Origin: Acidobacteriota bacterium
GTDB lineage: Bacteria; Acidobacteriota; Terriglobia; Acidiferrales; UBA7541
Assembly: GCA_013289585.1 (NCBI GenBank)
Contig: JABCZR010000014.1
Span: 62,001-126,000, forward strand
DNA length: 64,000 bases
Direction: 5' to 3'
Shown: in pieces, positions 35,301 to 43,759 of the stretch
Layout of the letters: each line of letters starts with the position of its first letter
Position numbering within the stretch: position 1 is the first letter of the stretch
Notes under the pieces: generated by a model
What the model saw: the letters and a program-made list of their open reading frames with translations, nothing else
Told to the model about the DNA's origin: nothing
Databases searched by the model: none
Program-made: the position numbers and the translations under genes

Positions 35301-35978
35301 GGCCAGCTTCTGGAAGGCTGGCAGGTCAATTCCATCGTGACCCTACAAAGCTCACAGCCTTGGCAAGTAATCGAGCAGTCCAACGATTACAGCGGGACCG
35401 GCGAGTTTGCTGACCGCTGGGATTTCTTCGGGAACCCTTCCGATTTTCATTCCGATGGACCGAGAGGAATTCCATTCTGCACAGGGCCCACCAGTTGCAG
35501 CCAGACCGACGCGGTGAACCCCAATTGGGCGCCGTTTACCCCCGCGCAGATGGCTTCGATGTGGGCTCAATGCACCGCCAAGGCTCCTGATCCGCGCACG
35601 CTGGGGATCAGCGGATGCTTCGTACAGGGAAACTCCGTGCTGGTTCCTCCAGCCTTTGGAACAATCGGGAATCTGGGCCGCAACGTTTTCCGTGACACCG
35701 GCTTCCACAACGTGGACTTCTCGGTTTCCAAGAACTGGAAGTTCAAGGAGCGGTTCAATGCGCAGTTCCGCGTGGAAATGTTCAACGTATTCAACCATCC
35801 GAACTTTGCTAATCCGTGGGGTGGAACGAGTGGCTATGGCTCTGGTGCGACCAGCGATCCGTCGCAAGGTGGCATCTTCGGCTGCGGCTGCGCCACACCG
35901 GACGGAGCCTCGGTCAACCCCGTGCTTGGGTCGGGCAGTGCACGCGCGATCCAGTTGGGCTTGAAGTTCACTTTCTAA
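32340..35978 (+). CDS. Oar-like TonB-dependent receptor, large
   Basis: 1212-aa outer-membrane receptor. A signal segment (about 20-42, VFAAYGQG) precedes a carboxypeptidase-regulatory-like domain (about 45-130; ILGFVTDQTGGNVANAAVTI). The plug contains INDLPLNGRNYQNLL, a hallmark of acidobacterial Oar-like receptors. A long beta-barrel follows (ITLNLGLRYEYQG, FRVEMFNVFNHPNF) and ends in GLKFTF. ATG 32340 is set by the strong GGGGGGAGG 7 nt upstream. A perfect intrinsic terminator follows. The upstream FadR-like site ties its expression to the catabolic genes at 46856 and 48379. The substrate is unknown. Confidence 0.92.
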   Translation: MQSKTQGKSTLGLENFVIVARVLGAICAVVLSVFAAYGQGNLGRILGFVTDQTGGNVANAAVTITDVQRGVSRNLTTDSDGAYIAPGLQPGTYTVRIELKGFKTFERQNILVEVGKDVRIDAVLNPGATTETITITEEVPLIDTTSTTLGGTISNEIINDLPLNGRNYQNLLTLRPGTMVYPGGGPWTQSTNGIRPEDTSYIVDGLGNDEAFMGLSVTNAAAVLGDAATLLPIDAIQEFNTQVNPKAEYGWKPGAITSVGLKSGTNDIHGSAYAFGRSDSFDARNYFDPVGTPKTPVELEQYGGSMGGHIIRDKLFYFGAYEAQTYTVGNSFTQNLPTTVTVTAGPNPPGFGCATLTTGDCTISTVDAAKDLANKGIAVSPLSQYLTQFYGVTPNTSQSKTVGSGFPNVNTSRNALGKVDYHLNDRHSISGSYFFGNDGLLGMDAPNEMRPEFRTSVHSRAQAAAGHWAWTPTPQWVNELRFGYTRYTLSIIPDNASTVYNINTGVTNPLLGGLPNIIVKGFSEMGGFHNFPKIVGPDNVYDVIDQVSRLIGKHAFKFGGEIRDDKVHQGTFRDGRGRIRFNGGLAFSIPNPADPTHPINSTSLEDFLAGFPSTASLLAGSPVRNLNQWLYAGFVQDDWRVTKRITLNLGLRYEYQGVPSESNNQLGNWEPSVGLEQVGKNIGSIYKGDHTNFSPRFGVAWDVTGKGTTVVRAGASLIYDLLSMSSFLSQQNTTNTVTLGLGVIPSGATIFDASCPTGCPGIGNIVASGLSLGPAQLNWNGSSVGGAPIYPSNATGLVQCGDGLGNDPGPCSIFAMNRNYRTPYVTNWTLGIQHAFSNKLALDVAYVGNHGTKLAGIQDLNQSAIGAGWTPAAIAAGAADTTAEQAARPFTVNGKFPYLQFINYYSNLYDSNYNGLQATLTARNFHGLEFVLGYTFSHALDDMSYNWNQYLPKNSTNPGAEYGSSDFDIRNRFTLSLTYSIPGKKSWGQLLEGWQVNSIVTLQSSQPWQVIEQSNDYSGTGEFADRWDFFGNPSDFHSDGPRGIPFCTGPTSCSQTDAVNPNWAPFTPAQMASMWAQCTAKAPDPRTLGISGCFVQGNSVLVPPAFGTIGNLGRNVFRDTGFHNVDFSVSKNWKFKERFNAQFRVEMFNVFNHPNFANPWGGTSGYGSGATSDPSQGGIFGCGCATPDGASVNPVLGSGSARAIQLGLKFTF

Positions 35979-36002
35979 CTACGGGCTCAGATTTCGATGA
36001 GG

Positions 36003-36031
36003 GGGGCCGGACAGTTGCCCGGCCCCTTTTT
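36003..36031 (+). terminator. Intrinsic terminator after the TonB receptor
   Basis: Perfect 8-bp stem GGGGCCGG / CCGGCCCC with an 8-base loop, then five T (36027-36031), 25 bases past the stop. Confidence 0.92.
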
Positions 36032-36075
36032 CATGTCGAACCAGCTCCACGAACTTCAGGGAGGGCAGGAAAACG

Positions 36076-36957
36076 ATGAAAAACTTCACCACAAAGATGA
36101 TAGCAGCCGGAGTTTTGCTGCGTGCGGTCTTGAGTGGCTTGTTGCTGATGCGCGTTGCCGTGGCGGTCGAGGACAAGTCGTACCTTCAGGCTGACCATGA
36201 ATTCGTGCAGGCGGCTGCGAGTGGAAACAAAGCAACGGTAAGCAGACTCGTTGATGCAGATTTTACGTGGACGGACGCAGATGGCAAGACGCAGACGAGA
36301 GCAGAGGTGTTGAAGTCTATTCCGGCACTGTCTCTGGGCAACGAGAGCGGGGCGGAGGTAAAGCAGCGCACTTACGGTGAGGTTGGGGCGGTGATGTCGA
36401 ACCGTGAGAAGGTCTATGTCTTGCGCTTATGGGTGAAGCGCCCCGTGGGATGGCGATTGCTTGTCTATCAAGAGGTCGCTCTGAATCCGCAGGCCGCCAG
36501 CGGAGGAGGCTCCGGCGTGAAGGATTGCGAAAACCCGTGCAAGACAGTTCCTTACAAACCGAAAAATGAGGCCGAACAGAACATCATCGCTTCGTGGCAG
36601 GCGCTGGAGACAGGAGTTACGAATCATGATGCGGCGGCCTGGTCGCCGCACATCGCGGATGAATTCGTGATGCTCAGTTCCAACAATGACCATCCGTTCA
36701 GCAAAGCGGACCGAATCGCCGTGCTCAATTTGCAGAAAGAGACGGGCCGCGGTTCCGCGCCGTCCCCGCTGGTATCAGCGCAGATGTTCGATTTTGGGGA
36801 TGCCGTGGTGATGACCTGCCTGCATCAGCCGTTTACTGGCAAGCCAGTTCATGTGAGTCGCCTGTGGGTAAAAAAGAATGGCCAGTGGGTGATGTCGATC
36901 AGCTATCAAACGACGATTCAAGCTGCTCCGGCAAAAAGCGCTTCGAACGGTTCGTAG
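36076..36957 (+). CDS. Exported protein with two NTF2-like (DUF4440-type) domains
   Basis: 293 aa. A hydrophobic N-terminus (about 8-30) probably directs export. Two NTF2-like folds follow: LQADHEFVQAAASGNKATVSRLV...FTWTDADG and ASWQALETGVTNHDAAAWSPHIADEFV. A linker with the motif DCENPC and KTVPYKP joins them; the same motif occurs in the next gene. Each fold keeps the terminal WRLLVYQEVAL or WVMSISYQT strand. No catalytic residues are recognised. It is the first of two tandem paralogues behind the receptor terminator, which suggests its own promoter. Function unknown; a ligand-binding or SnoaL-like role is possible. Confidence 0.78.
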   Translation: MKNFTTKMIAAGVLLRAVLSGLLLMRVAVAVEDKSYLQADHEFVQAAASGNKATVSRLVDADFTWTDADGKTQTRAEVLKSIPALSLGNESGAEVKQRTYGEVGAVMSNREKVYVLRLWVKRPVGWRLLVYQEVALNPQAASGGGSGVKDCENPCKTVPYKPKNEAEQNIIASWQALETGVTNHDAAAWSPHIADEFVMLSSNNDHPFSKADRIAVLNLQKETGRGSAPSPLVSAQMFDFGDAVVMTCLHQPFTGKPVHVSRLWVKKNGQWVMSISYQTTIQAAPAKSASNGS

Positions 36958-36994
36958 GTCGGTGGTCTCAATACAATAATTTTGAGTGCGGCTC

Positions 36995-37840
36995 ATGATT
37001 CGATCGTTTTTCCTGCTCCTAAGCTGTGCACTTAGTTTTTCGAGCGGAACAATTGCGCCAGCTCGGGAAACGATCGCAACCGCCGATGATAGCCGAGCGG
37101 TGCTGCAGGCCGACCACGCCCTAATTCAGGCTTTCGCTAGCGCGGACAAAACAGCGGTGGATCGGTTGCTCGATGCGGAGTTTACATGGATCGATTCGAA
37201 TGGCGAGAGATTGTCCAGGGCGCAGGTCCTTGAGAATTTGCCCGCCCCCGCAAACGCTGACGTGGATGTGCAAGAGCGTGCTTACGGGGAAGCCGCGGTG
37301 GTGAAGGCGAATCGAGGGAGAGTGCAAGTGGTACGCGTGTGGGCAAAGCGCGAATCAGGCTGGAAAGTGCTGCTCTATCAAGAGGTCACGCTAGCCTTGA
37401 AGTCCGAGCCTCCCGTCGGCAGCGCCGCGGAAGCAAGCGATTGCGAAAATCCTTGCAGGAGCATTCCGTTCCAGCCAGAGACGCCTTCGGAGAAAGCAGC
37501 AATCGCTTCGTGGCAGGGAGTAATGAGCGCCATGGCAGCCAACGATCCCACGGCTTACGCGCCGCTGATCGCAGAAGAGTTCACAGCGACCGACACTCAC
37601 CATGACAGGGCGTACTCCAAAGCAGACCGCCTCGCGCAAATTCAAAAACAGAAACAGACCGGCGCGCATACGGCGCCCCCGGCGTTGATTTCCGCAAGCA
37701 TGTTTGATTTCGGCGAGACGGTACTGATGACCGCGCGCGAGCAGCGAAGAAACGCGAAGGCTTATTTCAACTCGCGCATGTGGGTGAAGCGAGATGGCCG
37801 CTGGCAGATGTTGTTCAGCATGAACACCAGAATCGAGTAA
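36995..37840 (+). CDS. Paralogue of the preceding double NTF2-like protein
   Basis: 281 aa, with the same architecture as its neighbour: signal peptide (about 1-20), NTF2-like domain (LQADHALIQAFASADKTAVDRLLDAEFTW), the DCENPC linker and a second domain (ASWQGVMSAMAANDPTAYAPLIAEEF). Shared segments such as YSKADR versus FSKADR and MFDFGE versus MFDFGD show clear common ancestry and a tandem duplication. ATG 36995 is preferred over GTG 36986; only a weak GAG site is present. The gap to the first copy is 37 nt, so they are probably co-transcribed. Confidence 0.77.
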   Translation: MIRSFFLLLSCALSFSSGTIAPARETIATADDSRAVLQADHALIQAFASADKTAVDRLLDAEFTWIDSNGERLSRAQVLENLPAPANADVDVQERAYGEAAVVKANRGRVQVVRVWAKRESGWKVLLYQEVTLALKSEPPVGSAAEASDCENPCRSIPFQPETPSEKAAIASWQGVMSAMAANDPTAYAPLIAEEFTATDTHHDRAYSKADRLAQIQKQKQTGAHTAPPALISASMFDFGETVLMTAREQRRNAKAYFNSRMWVKRDGRWQMLFSMNTRIE

Positions 37841-37889
37841 GCTGGTTCACGTTTCCGAGCGTCGAACATCGGGAACATCGAGAGAAGGT

Positions 37890-38981
37890 ATGAACGCAAA
37901 TTCAGTTAAGGTAGGCATTGTGGGGCTGGGCCGCTGGGCCAAGGTGTTGACGCGCGCCGCCGCACACTCGGAAAAAATCAAGATCGTTGCGGGGTTCAGC
38001 CGCTCGGAGGAAAAACGCCAGGCGTTCGAACAGGAACTTGGCGTGCCGGCCGCACCGGATCTAAAAGCGCTGCTTTCCGACCCGAGTATCGAAGGGGTGA
38101 TTCTGACCGTTCCCAACGAGCAGCACTTGCCAGTGGCAATCGAGGTTGCTCAGGCGAAAAAGCATGTGTACACGGAGAAGCCGATTGCCAGCACGCTGGA
38201 AGAAGGTCTGGAAATTGCGGCGCTGGAAAAGAAATACGGAATCACAGTCACAGTGGGACATAGTGCCCGGTTGATGGCCGGGCTCAGGGCAATTCGAACG
38301 GTGATTGAGAGTGGGGAACTAGGCCGGGTGGCGTTCATCGAGGCCAACTTTTCCAACAATCGCGGACTCGAGCTGACTCCCAAGGTCTGGCGCTGGTACA
38401 AAGATAAAGCTCCGGGCGGGCCGTTGTCGCAGCTCGCTATCCACCAGTTTGATGTGCTGCATTATCTTGGCGGCGAGATCGTGGAAGCCAGTGCCATAGC
38501 GTCCAAGCTCTCGCCGGTGGGGGCGGAAGTGGACGATCAGTCCATGACGCTGCTCAAATTCGCGGATGGCAAAGTGGGATACGTGGGATCGTGCTGGACT
38601 TCGCCGGGGATCTTCGCGGTGCGCGTGTTTGGTTCGAAAGGATTGATGCACTACGAAATCGATTTCGATACTTGGGACACTCCTGACCAACTGCACAAGA
38701 AGTCGACGCTGTATATTCAGCGGGGCAAGGATGGATACGCCAAACGCGAAGTGCTGAAAGTTCCGGAAAGCGATATGTTTCGAACGGAACTCGAGATGTT
38801 CGCCGAGAGCTGCAGGACGGGCAAGCCAGGTGAATTGAGCGCGGCGAACGGCAATTTTGCCGTGGCCATCGTTTACGCGGCTTTGCGGTCCATCGAGAAA
38901 AATGGGCAGTACGTCCGTATCGCGGATGTTATGAAAAGTGCTCAGGATCGCGTCGCCGAGAGGATTCACGATGTTGCCTAG
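37890..38981 (+). CDS. Gfo/Idh/MocA family oxidoreductase
   Basis: 363-aa NAD(P)-dependent sugar- or inositol-type dehydrogenase. The Rossmann start VGIVGLGRW holds Gly9, Gly12 and Gly14; EKP (96-98) is the family lysine motif. The usual catalytic aspartate-to-histidine element is altered: His185 and Asp188 (IHQFD) are present but the preceding Asp is Gln181. AGAAGG precedes the ATG. It overlaps the creatininase-fold gene by 11 nt and begins an operon of five genes ending with a DctA-like carrier. The substrate could be a polyol, amino sugar or cyclitol; the sequence does not decide. Confidence 0.88.
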   Translation: MNANSVKVGIVGLGRWAKVLTRAAAHSEKIKIVAGFSRSEEKRQAFEQELGVPAAPDLKALLSDPSIEGVILTVPNEQHLPVAIEVAQAKKHVYTEKPIASTLEEGLEIAALEKKYGITVTVGHSARLMAGLRAIRTVIESGELGRVAFIEANFSNNRGLELTPKVWRWYKDKAPGGPLSQLAIHQFDVLHYLGGEIVEASAIASKLSPVGAEVDDQSMTLLKFADGKVGYVGSCWTSPGIFAVRVFGSKGLMHYEIDFDTWDTPDQLHKKSTLYIQRGKDGYAKREVLKVPESDMFRTELEMFAESCRTGKPGELSAANGNFAVAIVYAALRSIEKNGQYVRIADVMKSAQDRVAERIHDVA

Positions 38982-39774
38982 CCGCTACTTCATTGATTTG
39001 ACGCAGCCGGAGATCGCGGCGCAATTAAAAAAGAACCCACTAGTGATTCTGCCGCAGGGCAGTGTGGAGCAGCATGGCCCTCATCTGCCGACTGGCACCG
39101 ATATTTTTGCGGCAAATGTGATCGCGCATGCGGTGGCGGAACGCATGGACGGGCTGGTGTTGCCCGGGGGGCCTCTGGGCGTCACGCCGTTGCATATGCC
39201 GTTTGAGGGAACCATTACTCTCACTCCGGATACTTACATGCGCGTGGTCACGGAAACGTGCGCGTCCACCGCGCGACACGGCGCGAAATATCTTCTCATC
39301 CTCAATTGGCATGAACTTAATATTCCTCCCCTCGGCGTTGCGGCGGATTTACTACATCGCGAGCATGGAATGACGGTGCTTACGGTGCAGGCGTGTTTTG
39401 TAGCAGAGGATATATTTGGAAAAGAGTGCGGCGGGCTTACGCATGGCGGCGAGATCGAGGCCTTGGCCGTTCTGGCTTATCGGCCGGAACTCGTGCATCT
39501 GGATCGCATTGACTATTCCTCGGACCATGCCCACGGACAGAAGATCGATGCTCTTCGTCGCACGCGAAGTTACCAGCCGGTATTGTCCGACGTGCGCTCC
39601 ATCGCACCGACGGGGTGGTACGGCAGTCCGCAGCACGCGACGGTGGAGAAGGCTCACCGGATGGTGAATCAGGTTTCGGAGGCGATCGCCAAACAGTCGG
39701 CTGAGATTTTCGAGCAACTCGATAAGATTCAGGGCGGAGTCGCGGAAATAAAACAACTGAGTAAGGCGCGCTGA
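38971..39774 (+). CDS. Creatininase-family hydrolase, cytoplasmic
   Basis: 267 aa, no signal peptide. Metal ligands Glu33, His35 and Asp44 (VEQHGPHLPTGTD) and the GEIE motif (THGGEIE, His158, Glu161) are conserved. The middle motif reads NWHELN (His114, Glu115) instead of NGHGGN or the NGHYEN of creatininase, so the metal site differs slightly. ATG 38971 has GAGAGGA upstream and overlaps the preceding gene. Related enzymes cleave creatinine, formamide bonds or, in IolN-like members beside Gfo/Idh enzymes, a C-C bond of oxidised inositols; the last precedent fits this context but remains inference. Confidence 0.85.
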   Translation: MLPSRYFIDLTQPEIAAQLKKNPLVILPQGSVEQHGPHLPTGTDIFAANVIAHAVAERMDGLVLPGGPLGVTPLHMPFEGTITLTPDTYMRVVTETCASTARHGAKYLLILNWHELNIPPLGVAADLLHREHGMTVLTVQACFVAEDIFGKECGGLTHGGEIEALAVLAYRPELVHLDRIDYSSDHAHGQKIDALRRTRSYQPVLSDVRSIAPTGWYGSPQHATVEKAHRMVNQVSEAIAKQSAEIFEQLDKIQGGVAEIKQLSKAR

Positions 39775-40172
39775 TGGCACGGGTGTTCACACTCTCGGAA
39801 GCGAAGCAGTTGGGACTTCCCGGCCGTAAATCGCTGGAAATCGTCTCAGGAGAAAAGGGCGCGCGCGGAATTACGTTGCGGCTTGTGGAAATTGCGACCC
39901 CCCTGCCCGGTGAACCTCTGCGCAGCCCGCATCAGCATTCGAATTTCGAGGAATGTATTTATGTGCTTTCGGGGCAGGGCACGACGGTTGCAGACAGTGG
40001 AGAATATTTGCTCAAGGCGGGGGACACACTACTGATCCCTCCCGGCGAAAAGCATGTGACGCGCAACACGGGCAGTGAGCCGCTCCTGCCTTTGTGTTTT
40101 TTTCCTGTTGGTGACATTGCAGAGGGCGCCGCGGAACCGGGTGTCGCTTCTGGAAATTCAAGCAAATCATGA
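39774..40172 (+). CDS. Small cupin-domain protein
   Basis: 132-aa single cupin. First motif: His53 and His55 (PHQHSNFEECIYVLSG) with Glu59 or Glu60. Second motif: His94 (PPGEKHVTRN). These are the usual metal ligands of cupin dioxygenases, isomerases and sugar-binding proteins. The start overlaps the preceding stop by 1 nt (TGATG) and the end overlaps the next gene by 4 nt, so it belongs to the Gfo/Idh-creatininase-dehydrogenase operon. It could isomerise or epimerise a pathway intermediate. Confidence 0.85.
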   Translation: MARVFTLSEAKQLGLPGRKSLEIVSGEKGARGITLRLVEIATPLPGEPLRSPHQHSNFEECIYVLSGQGTTVADSGEYLLKAGDTLLIPPGEKHVTRNTGSEPLLPLCFFPVGDIAEGAAEPGVASGNSSKS

Positions 40173-41149
40173 CCGTCGACGTAGTGTGCTTGCGCCCGGA
40201 GGCTGATTTTGAGCGGGCCGGCGCGTTGCCGCCCCCCGGGCTGAAAGTGGTGTATCGCTCGCTAGAGGACGCCGACGTGCCGGCGCTCATGAAGATTGCA
40301 CGCGCATTGATCATCCCAGCAGTTGGTCCAAAGCTTCCCGATCCTCTTTTCGAGGGGGCGTCTGTGAAGTTCGTTCAGGTCACCGGGGCAGGTCTGGATC
40401 GTCTCGACTTGTCGGCGATGAAACGGCTTGGTATCTCCGTGGCGAATGTATCCGGTGGAAGCAACGGCGCGGTGGCGGAGTACGTAGTCACGGCCGCCTC
40501 CGTTCTTCTGCGGCGGTTTAGCTGGGCCGATTCTGAGATTCGCGCCGGCAACTACAGTGCATTTCGGGCGCGAACGATTGCCGACAATCTGGCAGGACTC
40601 GATAGCTTGGTAGTCGGAATCGTAGGATTCGGCGTCATCGGCGTGGCTGTCGCGGCGGCGTTTCACACTAGGGGCTGCCAGGTCTGCTATTACGATCCAG
40701 CGCCAGGCCATCCCGATGCTGCCAGAGCGCTCAGTGCGAAATCTTTGCGGCTAGCTGAATTGATAAGAATCGCCGATGTGGTTACATTGCACGTCCCGCT
40801 GCTACCGTCCACCGAAGGTCTCATTGGCGCGAGTGAGCTTGCGGCGATGAAAGCGGGGGCCGTGCTGATTCAGGCGTCCCGCGGCGGAATCGTGGATGAA
40901 TCCGCGCTCGCGGAGGCTCTCGAGTCCGGACACCTGGCCGGCGCGGCAGTAGATGTGTATTCGATGGAGCCTCCTGCTTCGAGCAGCCCACTCCTGTCGC
41001 TCCGGGGAGATGCCGCGCGCCGGATCTTGTTCACACCGCATATCGCCGGTGTCACCCGTCAATCCACTAGATTTCTTTTGGACTCCGCGTGGCGCAATGT
41101 GGAGAGGGTGCTGATTCAGAACGAATCACCGCTGGATCTTGTTTGTTGA
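40169..41149 (+). CDS. D-isomer-specific 2-hydroxyacid dehydrogenase
   Basis: 326-aa NAD(P)-dependent dehydrogenase for a 2-hydroxy or 2-keto acid. The nucleotide-binding turn is GFGVIG (153-158). Catalytic residues are Arg238 (ASRGGIVDE), Glu267 (SMEPP) and His291 (TPHIAG). Length and order fit glycerate or hydroxypyruvate/glyoxylate reductase-like enzymes. The ATGA overlap with the cupin gene gives tight coupling. The DctA-like carrier gene follows after 64 nt. Together these genes look like a route that takes up an organic acid and reduces or oxidises a 2-oxo acid intermediate. Confidence 0.9.
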   Translation: MTVDVVCLRPEADFERAGALPPPGLKVVYRSLEDADVPALMKIARALIIPAVGPKLPDPLFEGASVKFVQVTGAGLDRLDLSAMKRLGISVANVSGGSNGAVAEYVVTAASVLLRRFSWADSEIRAGNYSAFRARTIADNLAGLDSLVVGIVGFGVIGVAVAAAFHTRGCQVCYYDPAPGHPDAARALSAKSLRLAELIRIADVVTLHVPLLPSTEGLIGASELAAMKAGAVLIQASRGGIVDESALAEALESGHLAGAAVDVYSMEPPASSSPLLSLRGDAARRILFTPHIAGVTRQSTRFLLDSAWRNVERVLIQNESPLDLVC

Positions 41150-41213
41150 GCAGGGAACTGCAGTGGACATTGGCGCTTAATCGGCGCGACGGATCGAACT
41201 GGGAGAATAGGGC

Positions 41214-42503
41214 GTGACCACTGCGAAATCCGGAGGGCAACGCAGGCCATGGTATGCCGTGCTCTACGTGCAGGTGCTCGTGGCCATTGCGATCGGTGTC
41301 CTCATCGGCCGTTTTTTTCCGAAGGCTGGTATTGCGCTCAAGCCGCTCGGCGATGGGTTCGTCGCGCTCATCCGAATGATGATCGCGCCGGTCATTTTCT
41401 GCGTGGTCGTGCAGGGGATAGCGTCGATGAGCGATCTGAAGAAGGTCGGTAAAGTCGGCATAAAGGCATTGATCTATTTCGAAGTTGTCTCCACGCTCGC
41501 ACTGATAGTCGGAATTGTGGTCGCGGTAATTCTGCATCCGGGCGCTGGACTAAATATTGACCCGGCAACGCTCGACCCCAAAGCTGCCGCCGTTTACGTA
41601 GGACGCGCGAAAGAGAGTGGCATTATCCCTTTCTTGCTGGGATTTATCCCGCGTACCTTTGTTGATGCGTTGGCAGGCGGCGAAGTTCCTCAAGTATTGC
41701 TGATTTCTATCCTGACGGGATTTGCGATCGCTCGCATGGGCGAGTTTGGTGCCCGCGCTCTGCACGCCATTGAAGTCGCGAACAAAGTCGTGTTTGGAAT
41801 TATTCGCATCATCGTCCGGGCGGCCCCTTTGGGTGCTTTTGGCGGAATGGCCTTCACTGTTGCCAGTTACGGGATGGCCTCGCTTTCGAATCTCCTGAAG
41901 CTGATTGGAACGTTTTATCTCACGAGCCTGATTTTCGTTGTTGTAATTCTCGGAGCGATCGCCTACGGAGCGGGATTTTCCATTTTTCGATTCATTGCCT
42001 ACATCAAAGACGAGCTTTTGATTGTTCTGGGAACCAGTTCATCCGAAACTGTCCTACCCGATATGATGCGGAAACTGGAAGGCCTTGGAGCCTCGCCCGC
42101 CGTTGTGGGTTTGGTATTTCCGACCGGCTACGTTTTCAACACGGACGGCACTAACATCTATCTCACGCTATCGGCGCTCTTCTTAGCTCAAGCGACCAAC
42201 ACGCACCTCACGCTGAGCCAGATTGTGGGCATTCTACTTTTTGCTTTGATTGCATCCAAGGGTGGATCGGGTGTGACTGGTACTGGATTTGTGACGCTTG
42301 CGGCGATTCTGGCAGCCGTTCCCGCCATTCCAGTGCAAGCTCTTGCGCTTCTAGTGGGGATTGAAAAGTTCATGAGCGAATGCCGCGCATTGACGAATGT
42401 CGTTGGCAACGGAGTGGCTACAATCGTGGTCAGCCGCTGGCAAGGAGAACTTGACGCCACGAAGATGCGCGAGGTACTGACGCATCCCGTCGAAATGGCG
42501 TAG
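41214..42503 (+). CDS. DctA-like dicarboxylate/amino acid:cation symporter
   Basis: 429-aa carrier of the DAACS (SLC1) family. Typical elements include the serine-rich re-entrant loop ([13 protein letters not shown]), the NTDGT motif in [14 protein letters not shown] and the C-terminal [14 protein letters not shown]. Such carriers import C4-dicarboxylates, aspartate or glutamate with H+ or Na+. The GTG start at 41214 is preceded by GGGAGAA. It ends the Gfo/Idh operon. A clearly related second carrier lies at 54643. The neighbouring downstream genes are on the opposite strand. Confidence 0.9.
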   Translation: MTTAKSGGQRRPWYAVLYVQVLVAIAIGVLIGRFFPKAGIALKPLGDGFVALIRMMIAPVIFCVVVQGIASMSDLKKVGKVGIKALIYFEVVSTLALIVGIVVAVILHPGAGLNIDPATLDPKAAAVYVGRAKESGIIPFLLGFIPRTFVDALAGGEVPQVLLISILTGFAIARMGEFGARALHAIEVANKVVFGIIRIIVRAAPLGAFGGMAFTVASYGMASLSNLLKLIGTFYLTSLIFVVVILGAIAYGAGFSIFRFIAYIKDELLIVLGTSSSETVLPDMMRKLEGLGASPAVVGLVFPTGYVFNTDGTNIYLTLSALFLAQATNTHLTLSQIVGILLFALIASKGGSGVTGTGFVTLAAILAAVPAIPVQALALLVGIEKFMSECRALTNVVGNGVATIVVSRWQGELDATKMREVLTHPVEMA

Positions 42504-42526
42504 CCGGGGGTGAATAGCGTATCGCT

Positions 42527-43759
42527 TTATTTGGCCGGAACTTCCAGATTGCGCACGAGCCAGGGAATGATAACCAAGCGGAAGATGACCGGATCCGGCC
42601 AGATTTTCACTTGCCGACCCAAGTGACCGCCTTGCGGATTAATCCACGCTTCCTTGGGGACGTCTCCGCTATTGAGAATCAGGTAGGTGTCGGAAATCGG
42701 CACCTGCGTATCCAGGACTCCCGCAATGAGCAGCATCGGCGCGGTCGGCTTGCCGAGTAAGCCCTGCGAAACAAGCGACATCTTCGGGAAGATCACCGCC
42801 AGATCGTCAACCGAGTTGGCGCCTTCAAAGATCGACATTAGTGCGGGACCGAGGCCGAACAGATATTCGCGGTTTCCCAGTGTTTTATTGAGTACAAAGT
42901 CTTTCTGAAAAGTCGCATCCGCCGGCGGTGATTGCGCGACGACACCTTTCAGGCGAGCGTACTCCAGGATCGCCAGTTTGGTGGCCCAATATGCACCGAA
43001 GCTCTGGCCATCCATGCCGATTCTTGTCTTATCCACTTCCGGCCGCGTTTGAAGGTAATCGATTACGCGGGAAAACATGCGTTCCGCATTCTCGCTGGCT
43101 TTGATCGGTGCCTGGCCGGTACCCGGCGAATCCAGACCGATGAAGCCGATGCCGTAAGGAAGGATCGCGCCGAAGTTTTCAGACAGATCTTCTTTCCTGC
43201 TGTCGAGACCGCTGATGGCAATCACGATTGGAACGGGAGCTTTCGCATTCTTAGGCAGCCGCAAATAACCGACGATCTCGGATCCTTCGAAAGGAATTCG
43301 GACGACTTCCAGGGGAGGGTCCTGCAGGCGGGCGTGGGCAAGAAACGCCTCCAGCGCTTTGGCGTAAGCACGTTTCTTGCCCGGCGATGCAGGCGTGGGC
43401 CAGCGGCCAAAGGAATAAAGCCGCCACGCCTTCACGTAGAGTGCGCTTGCCTTTGCGGGATCCGTGCTCTCGGCCGCTTTTGCCTGCGCCATGTAGCGAT
43501 CGGCGACGGCACTAAATGCCGCAGCCCACTCGTCGTAATCGCTTGTCTTTATCGCAGCAAAAGCTTCCTTCACGTCGGCGGGATCGAGTCCGATCAGCGG
43601 ATACATGCCATTCTCCGCGCGCTTGATCGCCTCTGCTTTGATCTCATCGAGAGAGCGTTCCTTCTGCGCTTGCGCAAGTGCGGAGCTGGTGGCGGCAAGG
43701 GCTGAGATGGCCGCGAGCAACAGAAGAAGGATGCGATGACCCATTTTCATTTTCCTCAT
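42527..43759 (-). CDS. Exported alpha/beta hydrolase, FrsA/DUF1100-like
   Basis: 410 aa. A signal peptide (about 7-30) precedes a helical domain (35-145) and an alpha/beta-hydrolase core. The catalytic triad is visible: nucleophile Ser253 (MDGQSFGAYWA), acid Asp350 (VLDTQVP) and His379 (GGHLG). Domain order resembles FrsA/DUF1100 esterases and the C-C hydrolases related to 2,6-dihydroxypseudooxynicotine hydrolase. The ATGA overlap with the upstream binding-protein gene couples the two. Export suggests that the substrate is met outside the cytoplasm. Esterase versus C-C hydrolase cannot be decided. Confidence 0.84.
   Translation of the reverse strand: MRKMKMGHRILLLLLAAISALAATSSALAQAQKERSLDEIKAEAIKRAENGMYPLIGLDPADVKEAFAAIKTSDYDEWAAAFSAVADRYMAQAKAAESTDPAKASALYVKAWRLYSFGRWPTPASPGKKRAYAKALEAFLAHARLQDPPLEVVRIPFEGSEIVGYLRLPKNAKAPVPIVIAISGLDSRKEDLSENFGAILPYGIGFIGLDSPGTGQAPIKASENAERMFSRVIDYLQTRPEVDKTRIGMDGQSFGAYWATKLAILEYARLKGVVAQSPPADATFQKDFVLNKTLGNREYLFGLGPALMSIFEGANSVDDLAVIFPKMSLVSQGLLGKPTAPMLLIAGVLDTQVPISDTYLILNSGDVPKEAWINPQGGHLGRQVKIWPDPVIFRLVIIPWLVRNLEVPAK

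Noticed and set aside
22331-39774. Mycofactocin biosynthesis, suggested by two creatininase-fold proteins
   Set aside because: No radical SAM protein, precursor peptide or glycosyltransferase is nearby. One copy is exported, unlike MftE.
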